64,000 bases of DNA from an uncultured Bacteroidales bacterium (lineage in GTDB: Bacteria; Bacteroidota; Bacteroidia; Bacteroidales; F082), in the NCBI GenBank assembly GCA_946184615.1, contig CAMHFN010000012.1, positions 1-64,000 on the forward strand. Direction: 5' to 3'. Position numbers and translations under genes: made by a program. The notes under the pieces are model-generated. The model searched no databases. It was not told the origin of the DNA and was given only the letters and a program-made list of their open reading frames with translations. Position 1 is the first letter of the stretch, and every line of letters begins with the position of its first letter. Of this stretch, positions 54,028 through 63,648 are shown piece after piece.

Positions 54028-57000
54028 TTACTTAGTCACAACAACACGTTTCACGACGTTACCGTTCACGGTGTTGATGTTCACCATGTAGATACCGGCA
54101 TTGAACTGACCCATGTCGAGAACCACCTCATCGGCATCGACTTCAGCGTTGTAGACCATCTGGCCGAGGGCGTTGACCACGCTGATGCGAGTCATGCCGT
54201 TGGCGTTGATGTGGAGGTCACCGCTGGTCGGGTTAGGATAGATGGCGTTGACGATAGCACTTTCGTTCACATCGTCGTAGGCGATCAGGATATAGTTCTG
54301 GTTATCGATTTCCGTTTGGAGATCGGTTTCGCAGTCGCCATACACGGTTTGGACGATGTAAAGCACGTAACCGGCTTGAGCGGGAAGTTCGTCAACGTAG
54401 GTAAGATCAGTTGTCTCGCCAACGGGTTCAAGGTTAACGTTGTTACCTTCAACGATACCTCTCCAGATGACGTAGTGTTCACCAATACCATTCCAAGTGA
54501 GGGTAACCTCAGGATCTTCCATGGTGTAATCCAGGTTGGTCACGCTTTCAAGTTCACCAGCGGCAACGATGACACCGTCAACAGCGCATGAGAAGTTGTA
54601 GTTGGCATCGACGTAGTACACTTCGTAGAGGTGTTCGGCGTTATCCTCAACTTCATATTCGAAGTAAGTGTCGGAAGTAGCACCAATCACTTCACCATCC
54701 ATGAAGATGTTGTACTTGCCAGGAATGACGGAAGTCGTGGTGGTACCGCTAGGACCAGACTCGATGTAAACACGGAGGTTCCAGTTACCAGCCAGCTGAC
54801 CGCCTGTAGCTTCATACAATGAAGTGTACCAGGTTGAGTTATCGGTGGAGAGCCAAGAACCGTTGGTTTGGCCAGGATAGTCACTGTCGACCGAAGCGAC
54901 ATACTGACCGCTGGTGTTGTGCATCACAATCCAGAGGTTCTGAGTAGCATCAATCTGAACAGGTTCATCCATTTCGATTTCAATGACATCAGAGATACCA
55001 TAAGTGGTGTAGTTCTGCGAGTAGAGCAAAGTACCAGGAGCTGAAGTGCCACCTTGGAGGACGGTCACTTGACCAGAGCTCGGTTCGTTGTCGAAGTAAG
55101 AGATCTTACTCACGGCATTGCCTTCGTAAGAACCTGCCGGGAACATGATACCCCACCAGAAGCCACCGCCTGCAGTCAGACCGATAGCATCGTAGTTGGT
55201 GCCATTATCATAATAGTACCAGTCACGGTTCGTGTTGTAGTTAATCTCACCAACGCCATGGCCTGCGGCAGCGAAGTCATTGATGGATTTATTAGGTGTG
55301 CCCAGGGTGATGTCATCAACGTTGAGGATGAACATGTCGGTGCAGTTGAAGTGGCGGATGGCCACCCAGATGTCCTGACCAGCGTAAGCACTGAGGTCAA
55401 CGGTGTATTCGTGCCATGAGCCTTGAGCCTTGGTGTCGCCACCACGACCGATGCTCTGGACACCAGAATCCTTAGCCGTCATCGTCCATTCTTGGACCAT
55501 GGCGAAGTCATTGACACTGTTGCCTGTTGACACAGCCACGCCGAAGTGTTCAGCCACATAGCTGGCATCTTGACCGCAAGCCCAGAACGAAATGCCTGTG
55601 TAAGCAGCCTTGGTGGGTGACACGAGGTAGTTGTCCGGAGTGAGGGCTCCGTAGTTGTTGCTATACGAGCCAGAGATCACCATGTCAGCGGATGAGTTGT
55701 GGCCGGTACCTGCGAGACTTGCGCCAGGAACGAGGTAGCTCACAGGAGCGGAACCCATTTCCCAAGCATAGCCGTCACCATCGTTGTCGATGCTGGTCCA
55801 ACCCATCATGGTGCCGTCATCGAAGTTGAATTCATTACCCGTCGGAGGAGGCGTTGGGCCGGGACCCGGGTTCGGGTTGCCGCCTTCGCCCGTGAGGGTG
55901 ATATCGTCAACGTTGAGGATGAACATGTCGGTGCAGTTGAAGTGACGGATAGCCACCCAGATTTCCTGACCGGCATAGGCGCTGAGGTCAACGGTATATT
56001 CGTGCCATGAGCCTTGAGCCTTGGTGTCGCCACCACGGCCGATGCTTTGGACACCAGAACCCTTAGCCGTCATCGTCCATTCTTGGACCATGGCAAAGTC
56101 AGAGACGCTGTTGCCTGTTGACACAGCCACGCCGAAGTGTTCGGCCACGTAGCTGGCATCTTGACCGCAAGCCCAGAACGAAACGCTAGAGTAAGCACCC
56201 TTGCTGGGTGACACGAGGTAGTTGTCCGGAGTGAGGGCTCCGTAGTTGTTGCTATACGAGCCAGAGATCACCATGTCAGCGGATGAGTTGTGGCCGGTAC
56301 CGGCGAGGCTTGCGCCAGGAACGAGGTAACTCACAGGAGCGGAACCCATTTCCCAAGCATAGCCATCACCATCGTTGTCGATGCTGGTCCAACCTTGCAT
56401 GGTGCCATCTTCGAAGTCGAAGATTTCAGAGCCACCGGGGCCTGGGTTCGGGCCTGGGCCAGGACCGCTACCGCCGTTCCAAGTGAGGAGGACGCTATTG
56501 CAAACAGAATGACCTTCGAGGTCCTCAACCTGTGTTGACGTGGCTTCGCAGCCAAGGTAAGTGAAGGTGGCGGTCTTGAAGGTACTCATACCCGTGGTGT
56601 AAATCACAGCCACAGCAGCGGTATATTGCTGACCCGGTACGAGGTTGTCCACATTCAGTTGCATGTAGTTGTTAGTGGTTTCGCCTTGGAAGACATCTTC
56701 CAAAGTGACGTGGTATCTTTGAGCAACTCTTTCGGGTTCAGGCAGCATGTTGCTCCATCTGGCATAGCCAGTACCTGAAACCACGAGTTCGTTGACAGGA
56801 TAGAACACCTCGGTGAGGTGAGCGTCGATAACAACTTCTTCATCCCAGATGGAAACAGGAGTTTGGTTGTAGTCGGTGACAAAGTCAGGAAGAGTGACAG
56901 ACAAAGTATATTCGCCCTTGGAGAACTCGTCGAAGGTAATCGTACCGGTTTCATCCATTTCAGCGGTGACTGTGCTGCCATCGAAGCTATTGACGAACAA

Positions 57001-60000
57001 AACGTTTACACCTTCAGGTGAGCCACCGGAAACGAGAGCGTTCACGGTAACCACCGTATTCATATCCTTAGGCAGGATGTTAGACCACACGATCGGGGTC
57101 ACAGGATCATCGTTGCCATCACCAGCACCTTCATAGGAAATGGTGACGTTGTCAACCATGAAGTAGTCGCCCGTGGGGTTCACACTACTATCTTTGGTAT
57201 AGCTCCAAACGAAGGTGTGATCGCCAGCGAGGACTGGGTAGCTGTAGTTATGCCAGCCAACAACGTTAGCACCGGCTTGGAACATTTCTTGACCGTCCAT
57301 GGTGAAGGTGCACTTATCCCAGAAGGTGGAGCTACCTTCGCCCATGCATTCAGCGTCGAAGCTGAAGGTACCATCGGTCGGATAGCTGAAGGACAATGCA
57401 ATTTGAGAAGTTGAGCTGGCAATACCACCATTGGAGCTCTTCATAGCTTTGCCACCATTGCCATCGACCACGGTCCACGGATAGTTGCTAGTGTTCGTGA
57501 AGTCACTCGGGATCTGACCATTTTCGAAGTCGTACACGATTTCAGCACGATTGCCCTTGCCTTCCGGCAGTGAAGGATAAATGGCAGAGACACCATATTG
57601 ATAGAGACCAGGTTCCAAATTGGCCCAGTCGGCATCATTATAGAGGGTATCGGTGATAGGAGTATAAACTTCACCTTCGTAGTTGAAGCACACAGAGTCA
57701 GCTTCCGTGATAGCATCTTGCTTCAGGACAGCCTTTCTATAGACCGTGTAGTTGTCGACAGCGCGATCCTTACTGCCGTTGGTGAGTTCGATATCGTCGA
57801 CGCACATGATATATTCGTCGTAGCAGTTGAAGTGGCGGATGGCGATATACTTTTGACCAGCGTAAGCACTGAGGTCGACGCTGAATTCATACCAGTTGCC
57901 AAGTTTGCCACCGTTGCCGTCGCGAGAGGCGCGGCCACCATTGCTGCTCTTCTTGCCGGTCAAGGTCCACTCTTGAACCATGGTCCAGTCGCTGGTGCCA
58001 TTGTCGGAGACAAACACGCCGAAGTGGTCAGCAGCGTAGCTGGCATCGGTAGCGGCAGCCCAGAACTTGAAGGTAGAGCCGTTGCCGAGGTCCATTTGAG
58101 GAGTCACAAGGTATTCATCCGGGTTGAGAGCACCAATACCATTGACGTAGGAGCCGCTGCAGATAGCGTTGGTGCCGGTACGGAACCAATCCAGGGTCAT
58201 GCCAGCATAGTAGCTCCAAGCGGTCGGGATGTCGCTTGTCATGGTCCAAGTAGTACCATCATTGTTGGCATCGATGATGCTCCAACCTTGAGGCATGCCA
58301 TTTTCGAAGCCTTCCGTGAAGGAGGCACCTGAGCCACCACCACCGCCAGGAACAGCATCCATAGTCCATCTAGCTCTAGCCAGAGAAGCATTGATTTCTT
58401 CAGCGATGACCGTTCCAACGGGCACATACACTTCGTGCATCACGAAGTCGACGGTCTCGGTGGTATTGTAGGCAAGGGTCACACCCTCTACGAAGGCCGA
58501 TTCCATACCAGCGAGGGTTGCAGTGCCCAGGTACTGGCCGGCTTTTGCGTTTTCGATGGTGTAAACACCGTTATCGTCGGTAGTACCTTCAAAGGCAACG
58601 GTATTGTTAAATTCGTCTTTACCATTGAATTTAACGTTTACGCCAGCAATCGGGGCACCCGTAATCATTTCGGTGACCGTACCAGTGAAGTTGCCATAAC
58701 CAGAGACATAGACGAGAACTTCAGGAGTAGAATGGATGGATTCACCTTCGTCATACACTGCTGTGACGTTGATGTCGTGGCCTTCCATGTTGTAGGGGAG
58801 GTTGCTAAGCAGGTATTGTTTTTCAGTGATCAGTTCATCGTTAGCCTTCACATCGCCATAATACACATTGAAGCCACGGAAGGTGCGGTTTTCAGCAACA
58901 GACTTAGACTCTTCTTTGTTGATGATGATTTGGTTCTTCACGTTCATGGTGGTACCATCGTAACCGCTGGGGCTCATCGGGTTGTAAGGAGCTGAGTCTT
59001 GGTAAACGCGGATAGCCTGTGAAGGAGCACTGAACACATTATAATAAATTGAAGAGGTCCATGTACCAGTCAAGTCATTGACCACGATGGCGAGGTTGGT
59101 GCCGTCGAACGAGAAGGGTTCGGTAAGGGTCAGGGTAACCCAGGTATTCGGAACCATAGCCACGTTGCCTGAGAAGACGAGGTCTTCAGGGGTCACTGCA
59201 ATCCAGTCGGTACCGCTTGCAAAGCTGGTCTTCTCGGTATTCACCATGTAAACATCGAGATTACGGGTGATGCTACCAACGGGATAGAATGAAATGCTGT
59301 TGATGATACCTTGGCCACCGATTTCTTCTGCGGTGTAGATTTGTTCTGTCAACGAGTAGTTATAGAGGTTATAAGTGGGCAAGTAGTTGCTGGTTTCAGT
59401 ACCAGAACCAATTTGAGTTTCGGGAAGTTCACCCACGGAACCTGTATTGAATTTCCACTTAATCAAGGTGCTTTCGTCAGTGAAGATCTCGTATGGATTA
59501 GCTGTCACGCTATTGGGCGGGATCATGGTGCTGGTGAAGCCCCAGACTTCGCCGTTGATGATACCTTTAGAGTTTTTCACATTGATTTGCCAGAAGTACT
59601 GGGTGTTAGCAGCCAACTCCTCAATGGTGTATGAGCCATAGTTCTCATCGATCAGGGTCCAGTCGATGACGGCTTGTTGCGGAGGATACATGGTGCCGAA
59701 GAGCACTTGATATTGTGTGGCATTGTCGCCGCCTTCCCAAGCGAGGGTGACAGGAGCGTTAACATTAAGGGCTCCGTCGGCCGGTGAAGGATCGACATAG
59801 GTAAGTTCGGTCGGAGCGTCGAATTCGGAACGGCTCATAGTAACCGTGCCAATGTTTTCGCTAGCGATGACCAGATAATAGTCACCAGCAAGGAGGATCT
59901 GGTTGTTGATTACGCCTTGGGCACCCATCATGACGGGTTCAACATCAGCAGTTGGCTGGAAGTTTTCCACCTTATTATAAATAGCGATGAAGTTATCGCC

Positions 60001-61719
60001 ACCTGTAGCGCTGATGGCATAGTCGTCGTCCAATGTGAATTCGTAGACAGCGTCTTTTGCCATTTCTTCCATGCCGAAGAGCATGTAATTGGCATGAAGC
60101 TTGTCGGCAGCGGGAGTGTTGGTGTAGGCATCGCTTGTCCAGGTCACCTCACCAGCCAACTCGACGATATCGGGAGTCTCAGCGGTATAAAGAGTACCAG
60201 AGACCGGGATGGTCGTAATGTCTCTACCACCAATGGTATAGAACATCGTGAACTCCTCGTTATAGGTATCCGCAGCAGCTTCTGGGTTGACATCAACCAC
60301 AAATTCGTAAGTATCACCCGTTTCAATTACCAGACCGTTGATTTCTTCAATGATGAAGGGGTTCTGTCCGGAAGTGTTACTCATTGAGGCAGACACCGTG
60401 GTTGTTTCGGCTCCGTTGGAGAATTTAACCACATAAGGTTGCATCCAACCATTCAGTGGTCTATCGCCCAAGGCAAATTCATCAGAAGGAGTGATTTCGA
60501 ATTCACCTGTAGGTGTGGGAGGTGTAGGAGGTGTAGGAGGTGTGTCTCCACCCTCGGTCACGATAGTAGTCTTAGGAATGAAGTTCTGTTGGTTTGCAGG
60601 AGCGGAAGCGGCACTGGTGGCATTGTAACCAGCAATGGAAGCGCCTGTCACTGTTTGTCCATAGAAACTAATATTTTTATAACCCGCATCGGTCAAGTTT
60701 TCGCAACCGATGAGCAGGTTGCCTCCATTATATTGATAAGGAGTATCAAAGGTAATGGTAGCTTCCTGGCCGGCTGTGAACTGCACTGTACCCGTGTAAA
60801 CCACTTGAGCATCGCTTACAGCAACGTATTCTGAAATGTTGGTGTAATCAACTTCCGTCATAATGAACTCAACCGTTGACAGCGTGGTATAAGGAACATT
60901 AGTAGAAGTAGTGTAATATTTAAGGGCATTGATGGTTTTGCCAGAGATGCTAGCAAGATCAGCTGCGGGGATGATATATTGTGATCTTGTAAAGTCATCG
61001 AAGTAATACACATACATCGGAACATAGTTGCTTGTAGCTGTTCCGTCGTACACCGTGAGCTCATCTCCAATCGGAGTGGGAGGTGTGGGAGGTGTGGGTT
61101 CGCCACCTTCACCGAAGACAATGTCGTCGACATCAAGGACGAACATGTCGGAGCAGTTGAAGTGACGGATGGCCACCCAAATCTCTTGACCTTCGTAAGC
61201 ACTAAGGTCAACGGTATACTGATGCCATGTACCTTGAGCTTTGGCATCACCGTTACGACCGATGCTCTTCACACCTGAGCCCTTGGCTGTCATTGTCCAT
61301 TCTTGGAGCATGGTGAAAGCCGTTGGGGTAGCTGTCGTTGTTGAAACAGCCACGCCAAAATGCTCTGCCACATAGTTGGCATCCTGACCGCAAGCCCAGA
61401 AGGAAATTGCGGGATAAGAGCCTTTGGGAGAGACAAGGTAGTTGTCAGGGGTAAGAACTCCGACAACGTTGCTGTACGAACCAGAAACCACCATGTCTGC
61501 TGATGAATTGTGACCCGTACCAGCGAGGCTTGTGCCAGGGACGAAGTAGGAAACAGGAGCTGATCCCAATTCCCATCCATAGCCATCACCATCGGAATCG
61601 ATGCTGGTCCATCCTTGCATGGTCCCATCATCGAAAGTGTAGGTTACGTCGTCAGCTCTTAGGAAAGCTGAGCTTCCGAAGAGAGCCAACACCAAAAAGA
61701 GAATAAGTTTGTTTCTCAT
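54028..61719 (-). CDS. Giant T9SS-secreted adhesin-like protein 2
   Basis: The 2,563-residue protein begins with a signal peptide (LALFGSSAFLRA) and ends with a type A sorting domain (about 2490-2563, IYPNPTSGD to GIYMVNINT). It has four cleaved-adhesin (choice-of-anchor J) repeats at about 23-200, 1130-1313, 1763-1940 and 1960-2137, plus a related jelly-roll near 1393-1530. The domain it shares with the start of giant protein 1 (ELTVYDGT) lies after its first repeat, at about 215-390. Fibronectin III-like and carboxypeptidase-regulatory-like segments separate the repeats. The two giant genes are clearly paralogous in parts. A surface adhesive role is likely; no enzyme domain is visible. It has its own promoter-like box and a leader of about 105 bases. 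Confidence 0.9.
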   Translation of the reverse strand: MRNKLILFLVLALFGSSAFLRADDVTYTFDDGTMQGWTSIDSDGDGYGWELGSAPVSYFVPGTSLAGTGHNSSADMVVSGSYSNVVGVLTPDNYLVSPKGSYPAISFWACGQDANYVAEHFGVAVSTTTATPTAFTMLQEWTMTAKGSGVKSIGRNGDAKAQGTWHQYTVDLSAYEGQEIWVAIRHFNCSDMFVLDVDDIVFGEGGEPTPPTPPTPIGDELTVYDGTATSNYVPMYVYYFDDFTRSQYIIPAADLASISGKTINALKYYTTSTNVPYTTLSTVEFIMTEVDYTNISEYVAVSDAQVVYTGTVQFTAGQEATITFDTPYQYNGGNLLIGCENLTDAGYKNISFYGQTVTGASIAGYNATSAASAPANQQNFIPKTTIVTEGGDTPPTPPTPPTPTGEFEITPSDEFALGDRPLNGWMQPYVVKFSNGAETTTVSASMSNTSGQNPFIIEEINGLVIETGDTYEFVVDVNPEAAADTYNEEFTMFYTIGGRDITTIPVSGTLYTAETPDIVELAGEVTWTSDAYTNTPAADKLHANYMLFGMEEMAKDAVYEFTLDDDYAISATGGDNFIAIYNKVENFQPTADVEPVMMGAQGVINNQILLAGDYYLVIASENIGTVTMSRSEFDAPTELTYVDPSPADGALNVNAPVTLAWEGGDNATQYQVLFGTMYPPQQAVIDWTLIDENYGSYTIEELAANTQYFWQINVKNSKGIINGEVWGFTSTMIPPNSVTANPYEIFTDESTLIKWKFNTGSVGELPETQIGSGTETSNYLPTYNLYNYSLTEQIYTAEEIGGQGIINSISFYPVGSITRNLDVYMVNTEKTSFASGTDWIAVTPEDLVFSGNVAMVPNTWVTLTLTEPFSFDGTNLAIVVNDLTGTWTSSIYYNVFSAPSQAIRVYQDSAPYNPMSPSGYDGTTMNVKNQIIINKEESKSVAENRTFRGFNVYYGDVKANDELITEKQYLLSNLPYNMEGHDINVTAVYDEGESIHSTPEVLVYVSGYGNFTGTVTEMITGAPIAGVNVKFNGKDEFNNTVAFEGTTDDNGVYTIENAKAGQYLGTATLAGMESAFVEGVTLAYNTTETVDFVMHEVYVPVGTVIAEEINASLARARWTMDAVPGGGGGSGASFTEGFENGMPQGWSIIDANNDGTTWTMTSDIPTAWSYYAGMTLDWFRTGTNAICSGSYVNGIGALNPDEYLVTPQMDLGNGSTFKFWAAATDASYAADHFGVFVSDNGTSDWTMVQEWTLTGKKSSNGGRASRDGNGGKLGNWYEFSVDLSAYAGQKYIAIRHFNCYDEYIMCVDDIELTNGSKDRAVDNYTVYRKAVLKQDAITEADSVCFNYEGEVYTPITDTLYNDADWANLEPGLYQYGVSAIYPSLPEGKGNRAEIVYDFENGQIPSDFTNTSNYPWTVVDGNGGKAMKSSNGGIASSTSQIALSFSYPTDGTFSFDAECMGEGSSTFWDKCTFTMDGQEMFQAGANVVGWHNYSYPVLAGDHTFVWSYTKDSSVNPTGDYFMVDNVTISYEGAGDGNDDPVTPIVWSNILPKDMNTVVTVNALVSGGSPEGVNVLFVNSFDGSTVTAEMDETGTITFDEFSKGEYTLSVTLPDFVTDYNQTPVSIWDEEVVIDAHLTEVFYPVNELVVSGTGYARWSNMLPEPERVAQRYHVTLEDVFQGETTNNYMQLNVDNLVPGQQYTAAVAVIYTTGMSTFKTATFTYLGCEATSTQVEDLEGHSVCNSVLLTWNGGSGPGPGPNPGPGGSEIFDFEDGTMQGWTSIDNDGDGYAWEMGSAPVSYLVPGASLAGTGHNSSADMVISGSYSNNYGALTPDNYLVSPSKGAYSSVSFWACGQDASYVAEHFGVAVSTGNSVSDFAMVQEWTMTAKGSGVQSIGRGGDTKAQGSWHEYTVDLSAYAGQEIWVAIRHFNCTDMFILNVDDITLTGEGGNPNPGPGPTPPPTGNEFNFDDGTMMGWTSIDNDGDGYAWEMGSAPVSYLVPGASLAGTGHNSSADMVISGSYSNNYGALTPDNYLVSPTKAAYTGISFWACGQDASYVAEHFGVAVSTGNSVNDFAMVQEWTMTAKDSGVQSIGRGGDTKAQGSWHEYTVDLSAYAGQDIWVAIRHFNCTDMFILNVDDITLGTPNKSINDFAAAGHGVGEINYNTNRDWYYYDNGTNYDAIGLTAGGGFWWGIMFPAGSYEGNAVSKISYFDNEPSSGQVTVLQGGTSAPGTLLYSQNYTTYGISDVIEIEMDEPVQIDATQNLWIVMHNTSGQYVASVDSDYPGQTNGSWLSTDNSTWYTSLYEATGGQLAGNWNLRVYIESGPSGTTTTSVIPGKYNIFMDGEVIGATSDTYFEYEVEDNAEHLYEVYYVDANYNFSCAVDGVIVAAGELESVTNLDYTMEDPEVTLTWNGIGEHYVIWRGIVEGNNVNLEPVGETTDLTYVDELPAQAGYVLYIVQTVYGDCETDLQTEIDNQNYILIAYDDVNESAIVNAIYPNPTSGDLHINANGMTRISVVNALGQMVYNAEVDADEVVLDMGQFNAGIYMVNINTVNGNVVKRVVVTK
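55307..55840. repeat. Cleaved-adhesin repeat, family D copy 2 (giant gene 2)
   Basis: A block of about 534 bases coding the fourth anchor-J repeat of giant gene 2. It is closely similar to copy 3 beside it and to copy 1 in giant gene 1. Confidence 0.88.
55898..56430. repeat. Cleaved-adhesin repeat, family D copy 3 (giant gene 2)
   Basis: A block of about 533 bases coding the third anchor-J repeat of giant gene 2. It is in tandem with copy 2, with a short Gly-Pro linker between. A more diverged relative codes the N-terminal repeat at about 61119-61650. Confidence 0.88.
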
Positions 61720-61830
61720 AATTTTAATGATTTTGTTAATATATAGTTAATTGTCTACTTGTTTTAACTGTTCATAATTTTGTTTATAACTATGCTTTTC
61801 GTTAGGACATAGTCCTATCTGTTTAACTTG

Positions 61831-61838
61831 CAAAAATA
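61831..61838 (-). promoter_or_regulatory. -7 promoter box for giant gene 2
   Basis: On the minus strand TATTTTTG ends 112 bases before the ATG, giving a leader of about 105 bases. A TTG lies about 21 bases upstream of the box. Confidence 0.5.
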
Positions 61839-61867
61839 ACAAAAAAAACATTCGCTATGCAAGAATC

Positions 61868-61892
61868 AAAAAAAAATCTTTTTGAAAAAGCT
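61868..61892 (-). terminator. Weak AT-rich terminator after the Ig-like lipoprotein
   Basis: On the minus strand CTTTTTCAAAAAG can fold into a short stem and is followed by A and then nine T residues, within 35 bases of the lipoprotein stop. The stem is short and AT-rich. Confidence 0.4.
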
Positions 61893-61899
61893 AGTTTTT

Positions 61900-63564
61900 T
61901 TAAGGTTTCAGTAGCCAAATTTCATCCAGATTGATGTCCCATCCCGCCTTTACATCGAGTTCATCTTTGTAAGGGATCACGGTCTCTGGCAAAGCACGAC
62001 GGTGAAAGTTCCCCGTGCTCCATTTCCCATTCTGGTCCGCATCAATAATGGCCTGAAGCCGATACTTTTCTGGCATTAGTTGCCCAAAAGTCACTGTACC
62101 CGTAGAATCAATGCTATGTTGCGCCACAACTGCGCCTTTATTGTTTAGCAATTGAACGACCGCTTGATGACCCTCTGGAGGACACAGCTGAATCGCAATG
62201 GCACCGAAATCGGTGTCAGCAGCTCTTTTAAACCTGAGATTAATGGCCTTGTTGGTGCGACGACGTACACTGTAAAAGACCGAATCAACCAAGTTAAGGG
62301 CATAATTCAAGGTGTCCTCAATCGTAGCGACAAGTCGATATTCCATGCCACAGGTATCGGCTGGTTCGAAACGGATGGTATTGTACAAGGTGTCGGTGCC
62401 AACAATAAACGTCGAGGTATCGTGAAGACGCAGGTCAACGACAGGTTCATTGAACCGCAACAGGAGGTCTTCTCCTGGCATCAGAAGATGGTTTTTTAAA
62501 TTGGTGTTGACTTTAAGCGTTCGGTCGTTACGATCGTTACGGGATTTGACGTTTTTGTAATGAAGACTCAAGCAACTTTTATTATTAATTAAGGTGTCCA
62601 CCTCGCTATGAATCTCCACACTGAGACTATCCATCGTGTTCGGGGTAAAAAACCAGCACAACGTATCGTGTTCGTTTGACCAAACTTCAACCATTTGGAA
62701 AGAATCCACCAGCGTACTTGTAGGTTCCACCGTCAGTTGCGTGGCAGGATGTCGGAATACAAAACGGATCAACCCCTCCTCCACCAACTTGCTTTCGAGC
62801 AGCATCTGAGTGGTATCGATTTCCGTGAAGGCATATAAAGTAAGAGGGATGGAATCCATTGGTGCAACGAGGGTATCAAGGAAGGCCACCTTCTCGTTTG
62901 GCAAGTCGTAGTACAAGTTGGCGTTCATATCCTCCAAGGCAAACACCAAGAAACGCTGATTGGGAAGTCCATGGAAAACAAAGGCACCTTCTTTATCTGT
63001 CTTTGTGATGAAATCAGGCATTCGTCGGAGCGGCTGAAGGAAAAGGCTGTCTGTGTGAAGACTGTCAGAGGCAGCATAGAGGTTGACAAAAAGATCGGCA
63101 GCAGGTTTTTTGTCATCGGCATTCAGCACCTTTCCGCTCAAACTCAACGAGTCGAGTACTTCACCCGTGGAGAAGCTGTAAAAATAATCTTTAAACAGGT
63201 TGCCTTCGTGGAAGTCCTTGACCGCCTCACCGAAATGAATGGTATAGGTGGTATTCGGTCTCAAGTCCTCCTTAAACTTGATGGACACGGTTTTGTTACT
63301 CAACTTGATATCGGGCTTGGTAGCCAGTGGCGGAGAGACGAGGACTTGTTGGTTGGCGTTGTTAAGTGTGACGTATTCGTCAAAGGTGATTTCGATCTTA
63401 TTTCCTTCGAAATCCGTGCTATGATTGGCTGGCACGGCTTCCGTCACCCTGGGCGGAGTGACATCTTTGGCACCTCCCGTCGGTGCGACCACGTTGGCGC
63501 AAGCCGAGAGAAGAAGTGTCGCTAAAAGCGCGAAGAAAAGGATATGACGATCTCGAAGAATCAT
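61900..63564 (-). CDS. Ig-like domain lipoprotein of Bacteroidota type
   Basis: The 554-residue protein has a lipoprotein signal (LLLSAC, Cys22) followed by the conserved ANVVAPTGGAKDVTPPRV motif of a common Bacteroidota lipoprotein family with an N-terminal bacterial Ig-like domain (about 35-135, through FYSFSTG). A prealbumin-like fold follows (SLSGKVLNADDKKPA, near residue 140), and the C-terminal half has further beta-rich segments. The function is unknown; it is likely an outer-membrane surface or periplasmic lipoprotein. It is divergent from aspS. A promoter box ends only 4 bases before its ATG. Confidence 0.88.
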   Translation of the reverse strand: MILRDRHILFFALLATLLLSACANVVAPTGGAKDVTPPRVTEAVPANHSTDFEGNKIEITFDEYVTLNNANQQVLVSPPLATKPDIKLSNKTVSIKFKEDLRPNTTYTIHFGEAVKDFHEGNLFKDYFYSFSTGEVLDSLSLSGKVLNADDKKPAADLFVNLYAASDSLHTDSLFLQPLRRMPDFITKTDKEGAFVFHGLPNQRFLVFALEDMNANLYYDLPNEKVAFLDTLVAPMDSIPLTLYAFTEIDTTQMLLESKLVEEGLIRFVFRHPATQLTVEPTSTLVDSFQMVEVWSNEHDTLCWFFTPNTMDSLSVEIHSEVDTLINNKSCLSLHYKNVKSRNDRNDRTLKVNTNLKNHLLMPGEDLLLRFNEPVVDLRLHDTSTFIVGTDTLYNTIRFEPADTCGMEYRLVATIEDTLNYALNLVDSVFYSVRRRTNKAINLRFKRAADTDFGAIAIQLCPPEGHQAVVQLLNNKGAVVAQHSIDSTGTVTFGQLMPEKYRLQAIIDADQNGKWSTGNFHRRALPETVIPYKDELDVKAGWDINLDEIWLLKP

Positions 63565-63568
63565 GAAG

Positions 63569-63576
63569 CAAAAATA
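63569..63576 (-). promoter_or_regulatory. -7 promoter box directly before the Ig-like lipoprotein
   Basis: On the minus strand TATTTTTG ends 4 bases before the ATG (63564), which would give a leaderless or nearly leaderless message. Confidence 0.5.
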
Positions 63577-63599
63577 GATAATAATTTGAGATTATTTCT

Positions 63600-63607
63600 T
63601 AATTTTG
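63600..63607 (+). promoter_or_regulatory. -7 promoter box for aspS
   Basis: TAATTTTG matches TAnnTTTG and ends 41 bases before the aspS ATG. The leader between them is rich in TTCTAA-type short repeats. Confidence 0.55.
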
Positions 63608-63648
63608 CATTCTTAATTCTAACTTCTGAATTCTAAATTCTTTAAAAT

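Noticed and set aside
47614-56430. Repeated blocks as a CRISPR array or mobile element
   Set aside because: The repeats are about 0.5 kb long, lie inside open frames and code protein domains; there are no short uniform spacers, cas genes, transposase or terminal inverted repeats.
46227-61719. Giant proteins as gingipain-like proteases
   Set aside because: The cleaved-adhesin repeats occur in gingipains, but no cysteine-protease domain or catalytic His-Cys pair in a suitable context is visible in either protein.
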